DNA of 64,000 nucleotides from Alcanivorax profundi (GCF_003597125.1 NZ_QYYA01000005.1:158781-222780); one strand, 5' to 3'; shown: positions 35,598 to 44,955, counted from the stretch's first letter. Notes: generated by a model not told the origin, from the sequence alone. Numbers and translations are program-made.

Positions 35598-35613
35598 TAA
35601 TACTGGCCATAAA

Positions 35614-35690
35614 TGGAACCCTGTTTTACTCTCGATGTTTTGCGACAACAAAACATAAGAAGACCACGGGAGAGTAAAACATGGGTTCCA
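35614..35690 (+). promoter_or_regulatory. Leader hairpin enclosing ribosome site and start codon of the symporter gene
   Basis: TGGAACCCTGTTTTACTCTC (35614-35633) pairs with GAGAGTAAAACA-T-GGGTTCCA (35670-35690), a 20-bp match interrupted only by one extra T, which is the T of the ATG start codon. Inside, ATGTTTTG (35635-35642) pairs with CAAAACAT (35649-35656). The Shine-Dalgarno-like GGGAGAG overlaps the right arm. In RNA this could hide the start site; as DNA it could be a large operator. Confidence 0.65.
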
Positions 35691-36562
35691 GCGCATTGAT
35701 TGATATCGGGTTGCCGATATCCCTGTTTCTGATCATGGTGGGGATGGGGATGACCCTCACCCCGCGCGACTTCCGGGAAGTCGCCATCGCCCCGCGAGGT
35801 ACCGCCTACGGGCTGGTTTGCCAAATCCTCCTGCTTCCCTTGATTGCTCTGGGCGTGGCCCATGCCATGGATTTGTCTCCGGCATTGGCGGTTGGCCTGA
35901 TCGTGATTGCGGCCTGCCCGGGGGGAACCACGTCCAACCTGTTCGTCTATCTGGGGCGCGGGGATGTGGCGCTGTCCATCGTGCTGACGGTGCTTGCCAG
36001 TCTGATCACGGTGTTGACCTTGCCCGCGTTCACCGGCTGGGCACTGGAGCGCTTTCAGGACTCGTCACAAAGCTTCGAGTTGCCGGTGCTGCGCACCATC
36101 ATCACCCTGATCGTCATCATTCTCCTGCCTGTCGCGATCGGCATGGCCATTCGGCATTTTCGTCAGTCCTGGGCGGAAAAAGGAGAGAAAGCCGTCGGTC
36201 TGCTCGGGTTGCTGGTGTTGGTGGCCGTGATTGCGTTGCTGTTGATCGAGCTGGGCGAAGAGGCGCTGGATCTGTTCAAGAAGGCGGGTGTGTCTGCCAT
36301 CATTCTCAATGTGGCCGGCATCGTGCTCGGTATGGTCGGCGGGCGTCTGATTGGCCTCAGCCGTGATCAGGCTTTTACCGTGGCTATCGAGCTTGGCATC
36401 AAGAATGGCACGCTGGGGTTGATGGTGACACTGACGTTACTGCAATCCGAGGCGATGTCAGTGCCGTCAGCGGTGTATGGGGTGCTGATGTTTGTGTTCG
36501 GCTTCCTGATGATTGGCTATGCGCGCCTGACCGGGATTGGCCGGGCTCAGGATTCTGCCTGA
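35681..36562 (+). CDS. BASS-family (bile acid:sodium symporter-like) transporter
   Basis: A 293-residue inner-membrane protein with about nine or ten helices. The family signatures are present: AACPGGTTSNLFVYLGRGD near residue 78 and AIELGIKNGTLGLM near residue 233 (the ELGxxNxxL motif of the crossover region). Substrate is not predictable; relatives carry organic anions or pantoate-like acids with sodium. Translation may be controlled by the hairpin that encloses its start codon. Its end overlaps the convergent yibQ by 16 bases. Confidence 0.88.
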   Translation: MGSSALIDIGLPISLFLIMVGMGMTLTPRDFREVAIAPRGTAYGLVCQILLLPLIALGVAHAMDLSPALAVGLIVIAACPGGTTSNLFVYLGRGDVALSIVLTVLASLITVLTLPAFTGWALERFQDSSQSFELPVLRTIITLIVIILLPVAIGMAIRHFRQSWAEKGEKAVGLLGLLVLVAVIALLLIELGEEALDLFKKAGVSAIILNVAGIVLGMVGGRLIGLSRDQAFTVAIELGIKNGTLGLMVTLTLLQSEAMSVPSAVYGVLMFVFGFLMIGYARLTGIGRAQDSA

Positions 36563-37314
36563 GCCTGTGGGGAGGCATCGGCGGTGTTCACTGCCGGCGC
36601 CTCCAGCAGGTCCGAGACCGGCACGACTTCAATGCCCGCTTGCTCCATCAGGGGCAACACTTGCTGCAGGTAGTGCACGGTTTCCGGGTAGGGGTGGCCT
36701 ATGGCGATTGCCTGCCCGCGCTGTCGTGCCAGCTGGAGCAGCTTGTTGAACTGACGATTGATGCTGGCGAGATCGCGCTGATTATCCAGGAAGATATCTC
36801 GCCCTGCGCTGGCGATGCCGACACGCTGGGCGGTGCGCTGCGCTACAGAGCGGCCGCTGGTGCGGCTGTCCACAAAGAATAGCTGGTGCGCTTTCAGTTC
36901 GCCCATCAACCAGCCCATGGGTTCGGCTTGCTCTGTCAGGGCGCTGCCCATGTGATTATTGAGCCCGCGGGCCTGGGGAACCTGCCCTAGCGCCTCGCGC
37001 ACTGCCTGCAATATCTCCGTCTGCTGCATGCCCAGCGTCAGCCCGCCCCGGTCGAGTCTGGCCTGTTGTTGGGCGGCCATGGGCATGTGCACGATGACCT
37101 CCTTGCCAGCCAGACTGGCGCGTTCTGCCAGCCGTGATCCATGGGGAGAGAACGGAATAACGGCACAGGTCACATCCGCAGGAAGATCCGTGATGGCTTT
37201 ACCCCGGGAATAGCTGTAGCCGAGGTCATCAATGATGATCGCGATCCGTGGAGAGGCCTGGCTGTGCTGGCTGAGGGCCAGCACAGCCAGGGTTATCAGG
37301 AGCGGAAGCCTCAT
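36547..37314 (-). CDS. yibQ: Divergent polysaccharide deacetylase-family periplasmic protein (YibQ)
   Basis: A 255-residue secreted protein (signal MRLPLLITLAVLALSQHSQA) of the divergent polysaccharide deacetylase family (PF04748). It has IAIIIDDLGYS near the mature N-terminus, HMPMAAQQQ, LNNHMGSALT and FFVDSRTSG, the conserved blocks. Function is not established; it usually follows envC and ctpA, as here, which implies a cell-wall or division role. The start overlaps the ctpA stop by 4 bases. Confidence 0.85.
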   Translation of the reverse strand: MRLPLLITLAVLALSQHSQASPRIAIIIDDLGYSYSRGKAITDLPADVTCAVIPFSPHGSRLAERASLAGKEVIVHMPMAAQQQARLDRGGLTLGMQQTEILQAVREALGQVPQARGLNNHMGSALTEQAEPMGWLMGELKAHQLFFVDSRTSGRSVAQRTAQRVGIASAGRDIFLDNQRDLASINRQFNKLLQLARQRGQAIAIGHPYPETVHYLQQVLPLMEQAGIEVVPVSDLLEAPAVNTADASPQAQAES

Positions 37315-38636
37315 TCTGTGTCGGTGTCAGGATTGCTGTCGGAGTGATCGGCTTGAGCAAGTACGACGCCTTTCAGGACGGATAGCGCTTGCGCAAGGGC
37401 GTAGTCTTCCTGAGCCAGAGAGCGGGTTTTCTTGCTGTTTTTCTGCTCATTGTTTTCATTGTTCAAGTGGCGGGGAAGATCCGATTCCCGGACATGTTGG
37501 TCTTCACGCACCTCGAGCCGGGTGACCACGTCGACACTGATGTCCGGTTCGATACCTTCCGCCTGGATCGAGCGACCATTCGGAGTGTAGTAACGAGCCG
37601 TCGTCAGTTTGAGGGCCCGGTCCTTACTGAGTGGCAGTACCGTTTGTACGGAGCCTTTACCGAAGGTGCGGTTGCCAACCACGATGGCCCGGTGTTGGTC
37701 TTGCAGGGCGCCAGCCACAATTTCAGAAGCGGAGGCGCTGCCACCATTGACCAGAACGACCAGTGGGACGCCAGCCAGCTGGTCACCCGGTGTTGCCTTG
37801 AATTCGCTGCGACTGCCTGGCTGGCGGCCTTCGGTATAGACTACCAGGCCTTTATCCAGGAACAGGTCGGCCACTTCTACTGCGCCCCCCAGTACGCCGC
37901 CTGGGTTGTTACGCATGTCCAGAACCAGTCCTTGTAATTCCCCTTTGGCGGACAGTTTCTCCAGGGCTTTTGCAGTATCGCTGCCGGTATTGTTCTGGAA
38001 CTGGGAAATGCGGACATAGCCCAGACCGGGCTCCAGCAGGCGTGATTTGACGCTGTGCATCTGGATCTTGTCGCGCTTCAGTGTGACCTGGCGGGGGTTT
38101 TCTTTCCCTTCGCTCAGCACCATGAGCTCGATTTCGGAGCCCACTTCGCCGCGCATCAGTTCCACGGCTTCACTCAGTGACAGCCCTTTCACAAAGGTGT
38201 CGTCAATTTTCAGGATCAGGTCGCCGGCCTGGATGCCGGCTTTGCTGGCAGGGGAGTCATCCACGGGAGTGACCACTTTGACGAAACCATCTTCCATGGT
38301 GACTTCGATGCCCAAGCCACCAAATTCACCTGTGGTGGTGATCTGAAGGTCGTCAAACTGGTCAGGGGTCAGGTAGCTGGAGTGAGGGTCGAGTTCGTAC
38401 AGCATGCCGCGGATGGCCGATTCGAGCAGCTCGCGATCATCGATCTGCTCGATGTAGGCACCGCGGATCCGTTCCATGACTTCGGCGAAGGCGCGCAACT
38501 CGTCCACGGGGACACCCTGCTGGCGAGCCTGCTGGTCCAGGGCAGGATCCTCGGCATGAGCGAAGCCGAAAGGCAAAGCGGATAGAATCCCCGCCAGCAT
38601 GGCGGAGCGCAGGGCTGTCAGCGTGAATTCAGGCAT
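37311..38636 (-). CDS. ctpA: Carboxy-terminal processing protease (S41 family, CtpA-like)
   Basis: A 441-residue periplasmic serine protease. A signal peptide (LRSAMLAGILSALPFGFAHA) is followed by a PDZ domain (GEFGGLGIEVTMEDGFVKVV...LILKIDD) and the S41 core with catalytic Ser in NGGSASASEIVAGALQD and Lys in GNRTFGKGSVQTVLP. Relatives trim cell-wall hydrolases with a TPR lipoprotein partner. The C-terminus is rich in Asn, Asp and Ser. Encoded between envC and yibQ on one strand, probably an operon. Confidence 0.93.
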   Translation of the reverse strand: MPEFTLTALRSAMLAGILSALPFGFAHAEDPALDQQARQQGVPVDELRAFAEVMERIRGAYIEQIDDRELLESAIRGMLYELDPHSSYLTPDQFDDLQITTTGEFGGLGIEVTMEDGFVKVVTPVDDSPASKAGIQAGDLILKIDDTFVKGLSLSEAVELMRGEVGSEIELMVLSEGKENPRQVTLKRDKIQMHSVKSRLLEPGLGYVRISQFQNNTGSDTAKALEKLSAKGELQGLVLDMRNNPGGVLGGAVEVADLFLDKGLVVYTEGRQPGSRSEFKATPGDQLAGVPLVVLVNGGSASASEIVAGALQDQHRAIVVGNRTFGKGSVQTVLPLSKDRALKLTTARYYTPNGRSIQAEGIEPDISVDVVTRLEVREDQHVRESDLPRHLNNENNEQKNSKKTRSLAQEDYALAQALSVLKGVVLAQADHSDSNPDTDTE

Positions 38637-38705
38637 TCATTATCCCCGGATGGCCAGCCATTCCTGTGGCCGGCACGATGTTGTTTGTGAGCTGCGGCGC
38701 ATGAA

Positions 38706-39857
38706 TTAAAGGCGTCCCAGCGTAGGCAGTGTAACACGGCGGTCGCACCAGCGGGCCGGGTTCTGGGCTTTGCCTCGATGACGAATTTCGAAGTACAAAC
38801 CGCTGCCCTGGTTGCTACCGGTGTTGCCGGCAAGGGCCAACGGGTCACCCGTGGCCACCCACTCTCCCACTTCGCGCAGCAGTGATTGATTGTGTCCGTA
38901 CAGGGTGAGGTAGCCATCACCATGGTCGACGATGGTAAGTAGACCATAGCCGCGTAACCAATCAGCGTAGACCACGCGGCCAGGATGAATGGCCCGTATC
39001 GGGGTGCCGGCAGGTGCAGACAGAATCACCCCTTGCCAACGGAGCGCCCCCTCACGACGACTGTTGTAGCTGGTAGCAATACGGCCTTCCACAGGCCAGG
39101 GCAGTTTACCGTTGAGTTTGCCAAAGGGTTTGCCGCCGATCTCGGCAGGGATGTCGTCAAGGCTGCGTTGCATGTCTGCCAGCAGCTTTTCAAGCCGATT
39201 CTGGTCCGACTTCAGCCTGTCGATACTGCCGCCCCGTTCCTTGAGTGACTGGTTGAGGGTGGCGAGAGTCTGCTGCCGTGCGGTTTGCGCTTGTTGCAGC
39301 TTCTGCGCGTGCCGCTGCACGTCGCTGCGTTGATCCAGCAGGGCGCTGCGGGCCTGATTGACTCTGACGCTGATCGCCTGAAGATCCGAAAGTTCGCGGC
39401 TGAGGGTCTGGACTCGCTCGGCTCGGGCGCGTTGATAATATTCCTGGTAGCGCATCAATCGGGCAATCTGATCCGGCTGCTCCTGATTGAGTAGCAGTTT
39501 GAGCCGTTCCTGCCGGCCAGTTTGGTAGCTGGCGCGCACCGTTTTTGCCAGCCAGGCCAGTTGGGACTGTTTGTCCCTGGCGAGACGAGCCTGATCTGCA
39601 CGAAGTGCATCCAGGCGTTGCTGGGATTCGCTGACCTTGCGTTCCAGTTGGCGGCGTTCTTTTGACAGCCGGCTGATGCGCAGGTCTGCTTCACGAAGCT
39701 CTGCCTGCAAGGCATCTCGTTCCCGCAGTTCCTTGCCCTGGGCGTCACTGAGGGCGCGTATTTGCGATTTCAGCTCTTCCAGATCGGCCTTGGTCGGCGT
39801 GCCTGCCGCCAGACCAAGAGCGGGAAGCAGGAGCAATAACAGGATATGCAACCGCAT
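38706..39857 (-). CDS. envC: Murein hydrolase activator EnvC
   Basis: A 383-residue periplasmic protein that activates amidases at the septum. It has a signal peptide (LHILLLLLLPALGLAAG), a long coiled-coil from about residue 20 to 235 (heptads rich in Leu, Gln and Arg), and a C-terminal LytM/M23 fold from about residue 265. The M23 zinc site is degenerate: the final motif reads GLYFEIRHRG where enzymes have HLHFEIR, so the domain should be non-catalytic, as in E. coli EnvC. In Pseudomonas gpmI precedes this gene; here the neighbour is the divergent rhodanese gene. Confidence 0.93.
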   Translation of the reverse strand: MRLHILLLLLLPALGLAAGTPTKADLEELKSQIRALSDAQGKELRERDALQAELREADLRISRLSKERRQLERKVSESQQRLDALRADQARLARDKQSQLAWLAKTVRASYQTGRQERLKLLLNQEQPDQIARLMRYQEYYQRARAERVQTLSRELSDLQAISVRVNQARSALLDQRSDVQRHAQKLQQAQTARQQTLATLNQSLKERGGSIDRLKSDQNRLEKLLADMQRSLDDIPAEIGGKPFGKLNGKLPWPVEGRIATSYNSRREGALRWQGVILSAPAGTPIRAIHPGRVVYADWLRGYGLLTIVDHGDGYLTLYGHNQSLLREVGEWVATGDPLALAGNTGSNQGSGLYFEIRHRGKAQNPARWCDRRVTLPTLGRL

Positions 39858-39969
39858 GGTTTTACCTTACCCCCCCGGGGATGTGTATACTTGGCGCCGC
39901 TTTTATCTTGCAGCAGGGGGCGATGACGGCGGTCCCGGCTGTGGCTGTATACCTTGATCCGGGGTTCTC

Positions 39970-40386
39970 ATGAGTCAGCTTTTCGAGTTTGCCAGTAACC
40001 ATTATCTTCTGGTGTCCGCTTTTTTCCTGCTATGGGCAGTCTTTTTTGTGCTTGAATCCCGCCGCGGCGGCAAGCCCCTGACCCCACAAATGGCCACCAA
40101 TCTGGTCAATCAGCAGGAGGCAGTGATCATCGACTTGCGTGAGGGCGATGAATTTCGCGCCGGCCACATTGCTGGCAGCCTCAATATTCCTGCCGGTCAG
40201 GCCCTAGAGCGTATTGCAGAACTGGAAAAATACAAGGAGAAACCATTGATTCTCACTTGTGATATGGGAAGCAAGGCCTCACATCTTGGCAGACAGCTTC
40301 GCACCAAGGGCTTCGCGGATCTCTATCGGATCCAGGGCGGAATCAACGCCTGGCGGTCTGCTTCTTTGCCTGTGGTGAAGGGCTGA
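39970..40386 (+). CDS. Membrane-anchored rhodanese-like protein (YibN-like)
   Basis: A 138-residue protein with one N-terminal membrane helix (YLLVSAFFLLWAVFFVLE) and a cytosolic rhodanese domain with the active-site Cys in LILTCDMGSKASHLGRQL, preceded by IIDLREGDEFRAGHI. Persulfide transfer is likely, acceptor unknown. Its stop overlaps the first base of grxC. A TATACT box lies at 39886-39891 upstream. The order rhodanese-grxC-secB is conserved in gammaproteobacteria. Confidence 0.9.
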   Translation: MSQLFEFASNHYLLVSAFFLLWAVFFVLESRRGGKPLTPQMATNLVNQQEAVIIDLREGDEFRAGHIAGSLNIPAGQALERIAELEKYKEKPLILTCDMGSKASHLGRQLRTKGFADLYRIQGGINAWRSASLPVVKG

Positions 40387-40652
40387 TGGCACGGGTCGAG
40401 CTGTATACCACGGCCTGGTGCCCGTTCTGCATTCGCGCCAAGCGTTTGCTGGACAGCAAGAATGTGTCCTATGAGGACACCGATGTGGACCGCGATCCGC
40501 AGCAGCGGTTGGTAATGCAGCAGCGCGGCGGGGCACGCACGGTGCCGCAGATATTTATAAATGGCCACCCCATCGGTGGTTGCGATGAACTGTATGCTCT
40601 GGAGCGCGCGGGCGAGCTGGATAGCCTGCTCAGCGCTGATTCGGGGGAGTAA
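40386..40652 (+). CDS. grxC: Glutaredoxin 3 GrxC
   Basis: An 88-residue dithiol glutaredoxin with the active site TTAWCPFCIRAKRLL, TVPQIFINGHPIGG (cis-Pro loop) and GCDEL near the C-terminus, as in GrxC. It reduces disulfides with glutathione in the cytosol. It overlaps the rhodanese gene by one base, and secB follows 10 bases later. Confidence 0.95.
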   Translation: MARVELYTTAWCPFCIRAKRLLDSKNVSYEDTDVDRDPQQRLVMQQRGGARTVPQIFINGHPIGGCDELYALERAGELDSLLSADSGE

Positions 40653-40662
40653 GGAGAGAGAC

Positions 40663-41136
40663 ATGGCTGACGAACAACAACAGGTTTTCCAACTGCAGCG
40701 CCTTTATCTGAAGGATGCTTCCTTCGAGTGCCCAGGGGCGCCGGATGTGTTTCTGCAGGAATGGAAACCCAAGGTAAATGTACAACTGAATAACGGTGCT
40801 CGCCGCATTGGTGAAGGTGATGAGTTCGAGGTTGAACTCACTGTTACCGTAACCGCCAAAGACGAGAGGGAAGAAAAGACCTTCTATCTGGTGGAAGTGA
40901 AGCAAGCGGGAATCTTTACCGTGAAGGGTATCGACGGGGAGGAGCGAGCCCAACTGCTCGGCGCCTACTGCCCGAACATGTTGTTCCCCTATGTCCGTGA
41001 GGTGGTCTCCGATCTGGTCGCCAAAGCGTCCTTCCCGCAAATGGTGCTACAGCCGATCAACTTCGACGCGCTGTACCAGCAACAGCGTCAGCAGCAAGCT
41101 GCGCAGGCTGAGGCGGCAGGCGAAACGGTGCAGTGA
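40663..41136 (+). CDS. secB: Protein-export chaperone SecB
   Basis: A 157-residue tetrameric chaperone that keeps preproteins unfolded and hands them to SecA. It begins MADEQQQVFQLQRLYLKDAS and contains FECPGAPDVF, FYLVEVKQAGIF and CPNMLFPYVREVVSDLV. AAGGAGAGAG supports ATG 40663 rather than the upstream in-frame ATG. The last two sense codons and the TGA stop (GTGCAGTGA) are within the arm of a composite repeat. Confidence 0.96.
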   Translation: MADEQQQVFQLQRLYLKDASFECPGAPDVFLQEWKPKVNVQLNNGARRIGEGDEFEVELTVTVTAKDEREEKTFYLVEVKQAGIFTVKGIDGEERAQLLGAYCPNMLFPYVREVVSDLVAKASFPQMVLQPINFDALYQQQRQQQAAQAEAAGETVQ

Positions 41137-41288
41137 ACAGTTAACAGTGAATAGCGTCGCGAAGCGTCGTTGACCTGTTTTTAAACGCAAGAGGCCGCGC
41201 CCAGGCAATGGGCGCGGCCTCTTGCGTTTAAGGCTAAAACAAACCTGCCTCGCGCGCTGTTCACTATTCACTGTTAACTGTTCACTGC
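41130..41288. repeat. Composite palindromic element, copy 2 (heptad arms + hairpin)
   Basis: Left arm CAGTGAACAGTTAACAGTGA contains the secB stop codon. The right arm (CTGTTCACTATTCACTGTTA...) contains the TAA stop of trmL. Between them stands a perfect 22-bp hairpin at 41181-41202/41210-41231 with a seven-base loop. The core GAGGCCGCGCCC is the same as in copies 1 and 3, while the flanking stem bases differ. It fills the gap between convergent secB and trmL. Confidence 0.9.
41181..41231. terminator. Hairpin, likely bidirectional terminator (element copy 2)
   Basis: A 22-bp perfect stem (from TTAAACGCAAGAGGCCGCGC on) with loop AGGCAAT ends in TTTAA on one side and TTTAAAAA on the minus strand reading. 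Located 45 bases after secB and 43 after trmL on the opposite strand. It fits two-way termination; T-tails are short on the plus strand. Confidence 0.6.
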
Positions 41289-41744
41289 CCCTGCGTATCC
41301 CAGCTGCCGCCAAGCCTCATACAGTGTGACCGCAACGGCATTGCTGAGGTTGAGGCTGCGGCTGTCGGCGACCATGGGCAGGCGCAGGCGCTGTTCGGCA
41401 GGGAGCGACTCAATGACAGACTTGGGAAGCCCGCGGGTTTCCGGTCCGAACAAAAGGATGTCCCCGTCCTGGAAATTCGCTGTGCTGTGGGGGCGGCTGG
41501 CTTTTGTGGTTAGCGCAAACAGGCGTTGGCCGATGGTTTGGTCCAGAAAATGGGGAAAGTTATCGTGTAGCTGCAGGTTGGCAAACTCACGGTAATCGAG
41601 CCCCGCTCGACGTAGTTTCTTTTCCTCCAGGGAAAAACCCAGAGGCTGGATCAGGTGCAGTTGAGCGCCGGTGTTGGCGGCTAGCCGAATGATGTTGCCT
41701 GTATTGGGAGGGATTTCGGGTTCGAAAAGGGCGATATGCAGCAT
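41274..41744 (-). CDS. trmL: tRNA (cytidine(34)-2'-O)-methyltransferase TrmL
   Basis: SPOUT methyltransferase that 2'-O-methylates the wobble base of tRNA-Leu isoacceptors. The 156 residues start [20 protein letters not shown] and carry the trefoil-knot SAM site [11 protein letters not shown] and the knot segment [22 protein letters not shown] chose ATG 41744, where homology starts; the frame is open far upstream. The last residues (AVNS) and stop codon are encoded by the repeat arm, so the natural C-terminus has been reshaped by the element. Confidence 0.94.
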   Translation of the reverse strand: MLHIALFEPEIPPNTGNIIRLAANTGAQLHLIQPLGFSLEEKKLRRAGLDYREFANLQLHDNFPHFLDQTIGQRLFALTTKASRPHSTANFQDGDILLFGPETRGLPKSVIESLPAEQRLRLPMVADSRSLNLSNAVAVTLYEAWRQLGYAGAVNS

Positions 41745-41804
41745 GGGTTTTGCCGTGGTGGGGTGTCCGTGATATTGATTGGAACAAAGAATAACAGGAC
41801 TCGG

Positions 41805-42125
41805 ATGATGAAACCCGGATGGATGTGTCTGTTGTTGATGCTGGTTGCCTGCAGTGAGCCGGGGTCGGAGGGTGAACTGCTTTATGTCGCACCTTATACC
41901 ACCGCCTGTATCGGCGTTGGGCCGATGGATTGCATGCGGGTTCGGCACTCCCGGGAGGAGAACTACCAACTGTTCTATGATGCCATTGAAGGCTTCCGTT
42001 TTGAGCAAGGTTACCGGTATACCTTGCGGGTGGAGGTGAGCGAATTGGAGACCCCTCCTGCCGATGGAAGTCGTCTTCGCTACCGTTTGCTGGAGGTGAT
42101 CGACAAGGAAGCGGTTGAGCCGTGA
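41805..42125 (+). CDS. DUF4377-type lipoprotein
   Basis: A 106-residue protein with a lipoprotein signal ([11 protein letters not shown]) and a single DUF4377-like domain: [19 protein letters not shown], then [18 protein letters not shown] and [10 protein letters not shown]. Such domains occur in secreted stress-related proteins (HslJ-linked), but no activity is known. ATG 41805 and ATG 41808 are both possible; AGGA lies just upstream. Its TGA overlaps the GTG of the next gene. Confidence 0.75.
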   Translation: MMKPGWMCLLLMLVACSEPGSEGELLYVAPYTTACIGVGPMDCMRVRHSREENYQLFYDAIEGFRFEQGYRYTLRVEVSELETPPADGSRLRYRLLEVIDKEAVEP

Positions 42126-43150
42126 AATGTGTTTATCAAGCTGGAGAGGGCCTCGAGGCTCACATGGTTGCAGGGCTGCTGGAGCAGGTTGGTATCGCCG
42201 CCCAGGTACGAGGCGATCTTCTTCAGGGCGGAGTGGGAGAGCTGCCTGCTGCGGGGCTGGCTTCGGTGTGGGTGGATGACGAGGATGTCTGCCGGGCTCG
42301 GGATGTTATCGCTGAGTATGAACAGCAACAGAGCCAAGACAGTTTGCTGCCGGGGCGGGCTGTAGAGAAGGCGTCAGGGGCAGGGGCTTTCCGGAGTGGG
42401 CTGATACTGGGGGTGGTGCTGGGACTGGTGTTGGGATTGTTGGCCGGTCACGTCAGAGCAGAAAGCCCTCCCCGGTCTCTGGTCGGCAGTGTTGCGCACA
42501 TACCCGGTCTCGCCAATCTCGATCAGAGTGGTCCTTTCATCGAATTATTACGAGCAATGGATGACGTATTGCCTGCGGTGTCGGTGAAGATTCGGGTGTC
42601 CCCTTTCATTCGCTCGATACACGATGCCTCAACGGGGGTCGCAGACTTTCATATGCCAATGATTCGAAATCCAGCACTGGATCTTCCGTCGTTGCCCTGG
42701 CGATATGTGGAGCGCCCGATGGGGGAGGTCTGCATGGTGCTGTATTCTTCTGCCAGGCAGCGGCTCACTGGGCAGCAGGCGATCTCAGGAGCACAACAGG
42801 GGGGACTGCGACTGGCGACCTTGAGGGCCAATCTCGATTTGTTTGCCTTGCCGCTAGAAGGGGTAACCGAATTGCGCCAGGGGCTGGCGTTGGTCGCGCG
42901 TGGAAGACTGGACGGTTTTATCGGTGCCCAGGAAGAAACAGACAATATGCTGCGCAGCAGCGGGCTCGAAAATATCCACCGTAGCCTGTTTCGCTGCTAT
43001 GACGATGTGTTAATTGTGCCGAAGGGCGCTGCGGGTGACCGGACTGCGGCATTGTTGGAGGAGGCGCTGGATGCCCTGGAGGCCCAGGGCAGGCTGGCGC
43101 CCCTGCATGGCAGGGTGCACCAGCCTTATCAGGACTGGCAGCCTTATTAG
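42122..43150 (+). CDS. DUF2007 domain fused to a membrane helix and periplasmic solute-binding-like domain
   Basis: A 342-residue protein with three parts. Residues 1-68 are a DUF2007 domain ([20 protein letters not shown] ... [20 protein letters not shown]), a small cytosolic putative signalling domain. Residues about 92-115 form one membrane helix ([20 protein letters not shown]). The remaining ~225 residues resemble an amino-acid-type (SBP_bac_3-like) binding protein, with [17 protein letters not shown] near the end. The frame is uninterrupted, so the fusion is real in this sequence. GTG 42122 overlaps the previous stop. It could pass a periplasmic ligand signal inward, but this is inference. 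Four bases overlap the convergent typA. Confidence 0.7.
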   Translation: MKCVYQAGEGLEAHMVAGLLEQVGIAAQVRGDLLQGGVGELPAAGLASVWVDDEDVCRARDVIAEYEQQQSQDSLLPGRAVEKASGAGAFRSGLILGVVLGLVLGLLAGHVRAESPPRSLVGSVAHIPGLANLDQSGPFIELLRAMDDVLPAVSVKIRVSPFIRSIHDASTGVADFHMPMIRNPALDLPSLPWRYVERPMGEVCMVLYSSARQRLTGQQAISGAQQGGLRLATLRANLDLFALPLEGVTELRQGLALVARGRLDGFIGAQEETDNMLRSSGLENIHRSLFRCYDDVLIVPKGAAGDRTAALLEEALDALEAQGRLAPLHGRVHQPYQDWQPY

Positions 43151-44955
43151 CGACCGGCGCGCTTGCGTTCGGTCTCGGTAAGCAGCTTCTTGCGCAGACG
43201 CAGATGGTTGGGGGTGACCTCAACCAGCTCGTCATCTTCAATGAAGTCCAGTGCCTGCTCCAGGCTGAAGCGGATCGGCGGGGTGAGAACGATGTTCTCA
43301 TCGGTGCCGGAGGCGCGCATGTTGGTCAGCTGTTTGCCCTTGGTGGGGTTCACGACCAGGTCGTTGCCACGGCTGTGAATGCCGATGATCTGGCCTTCGT
43401 AGACGTCCACGTTCGGGTCGATCAGCATGCGGCCACGTTCCTGCAGGTTGAACAGGGCGAAGCCCAGCACCTTGCCCTTGACCATGGATACCAGCACACC
43501 GTTGATGCGCTTGGCCATGTCACCCGCCTTGAACTCGCCATAGTGGCTGAACGTGCTGTTGAGAATACCGGTGCCGGATGTCAGGGTCAGGAACTGGCTG
43601 CGGAAACCGATCAGGCCACGGCTCGGCACCAGGAATTCCAGGCGGACACGGCCCTTGCCGTCCGGTTCCATGTTGGTCATCTCGGCCTTGCGCAGACCCA
43701 GCTGCTCCATGATGGAGCCCTGGTGCTGCTCTTCCACATCGGCCACCACGGTTTCGTAGGGCTCCTGCTTCACGCCATCTTCTTCACGAATGATCACCTG
43801 CGGACGGCCCACGGCCAGTTCGAAGCCTTCACGGCGCATGTTCTCGATCAGTACCGAGAGATGCAGTTCACCACGGCCGGAGACGCGGAACTGGTCGGCG
43901 CTGCCGGTTTCTTCCACGCGCAGGGCCACGTTGTGCTTGAGCTCGGCTTCCAGGCGCTCGCGAATCTGGCGGCTGGTGACGAACTTGCCGTCCTGGCCCG
44001 CGAATGGCGAGGTGTTCACGTGGAAGAACATGCTCACGGTAGGCTCGTCCACGCTCAGCGGGGGCAGGGCCTCCACATTGGCCGGATCACAGAGGGTGTC
44101 GGAGATGTTCAGCGGGTCCAGGCCGGTAATGCAGACGATCTCGCCAGCAGAGGCAGTAGGGGCGTCCACTCGCTCCAGACCGTGATAACCCATAATGGTC
44201 AGAATCTTGCCGCTGCGGACTTCGCCGTCAGCGCCGATTACTTTCACCGGGCTGTTGGCCTTGATCTGACCACGCTTGACGCGGCCGATACCGATGATGC
44301 CCAGGTAGCTGTTGTAGTCCAGGGAAGAAATCTGCATCTGGAAGGGGCCATCGGCGTCCACATCCGGATAGGCCACTTTCTCGACAATGGCTTCCAGCAG
44401 CGGGGTCATGTCGTCGGCCAGGTTGTCGGCTTCCATGCCGGCGATGCCGTTCAGGGCGGAGGCATAGATTACCGGGAAATCCAGCTGCTCGTCGGTGGCA
44501 CCCAGGTTATCGAACAGGTCAAAGACCTGGTCCATGACCCAGTCAGGGCGCGCGCCGGGACGGTCGATCTTGTTGATCACCACGATCGGCTTGAGGCCAG
44601 CGGCAAATGCCTTCTGGGTAACAAAGCGAGTTTGCGGCATGGGGCCGTCTACTGCGTCTACCAGCAGTAGTACGGAATCCACCATGGACATGACGCGCTC
44701 TACCTCACCGCCGAAGTCGGCGTGTCCGGGGGTGTCCACGATGTTGATGCGATAGTCGTTCCACTGGATAGCAGTGTTCTTGGAGAGGATGGTAATGCCC
44801 CGTTCCTTCTCCAGATCATTGGAGTCCATGACCCGCTCGATATCGCCAGCGCGATCTCCCAGGGTGCCGGACTGTTGCAGCAGCTTGTCCACCAGGGTGG
44901 TCTTGCCGTGGTCAACGTGGGCGATGATGGCGATATTGCGCAGGCGTTCAATCAC
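43147..44955 (-). CDS. typA: Ribosome-associated GTPase TypA/BipA
   Basis: Translational GTPase that helps 50S assembly, especially in the cold. The 602-residue protein has G1 [15 protein letters not shown], switch II/G3 [12 protein letters not shown]4 NKID, EF-G-like domains III and V ([12 protein letters not shown] near residue 425) and the BipA-specific C-terminus ([16 protein letters not shown]). Length is normal. A TATAAT box stands 59 bases upstream inside a large dyad. It shares its last 4 bases with the convergent DUF2007 gene. Confidence 0.97.
   Translation of the reverse strand: MIERLRNIAIIAHVDHGKTTLVDKLLQQSGTLGDRAGDIERVMDSNDLEKERGITILSKNTAIQWNDYRINIVDTPGHADFGGEVERVMSMVDSVLLLVDAVDGPMPQTRFVTQKAFAAGLKPIVVINKIDRPGARPDWVMDQVFDLFDNLGATDEQLDFPVIYASALNGIAGMEADNLADDMTPLLEAIVEKVAYPDVDADGPFQMQISSLDYNSYLGIIGIGRVKRGQIKANSPVKVIGADGEVRSGKILTIMGYHGLERVDAPTASAGEIVCITGLDPLNISDTLCDPANVEALPPLSVDEPTVSMFFHVNTSPFAGQDGKFVTSRQIRERLEAELKHNVALRVEETGSADQFRVSGRGELHLSVLIENMRREGFELAVGRPQVIIREEDGVKQEPYETVVADVEEQHQGSIMEQLGLRKAEMTNMEPDGKGRVRLEFLVPSRGLIGFRSQFLTLTSGTGILNSTFSHYGEFKAGDMAKRINGVLVSMVKGKVLGFALFNLQERGRMLIDPNVDVYEGQIIGIHSRGNDLVVNPTKGKQLTNMRASGTDENIVLTPPIRFSLEQALDFIEDDELVEVTPNHLRLRKKLLTETERKRAGR

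Noticed and set aside
35296..35680. A gene between hisF and the symporter
   Set aside because: Short frames here are parts of the inverted-repeat element; none has a start with a ribosome site or a known domain.
43204..44670. 488-codon plus-strand frame opposite typA
   Set aside because: Shadow of typA; no recognisable domain and no ribosome site.
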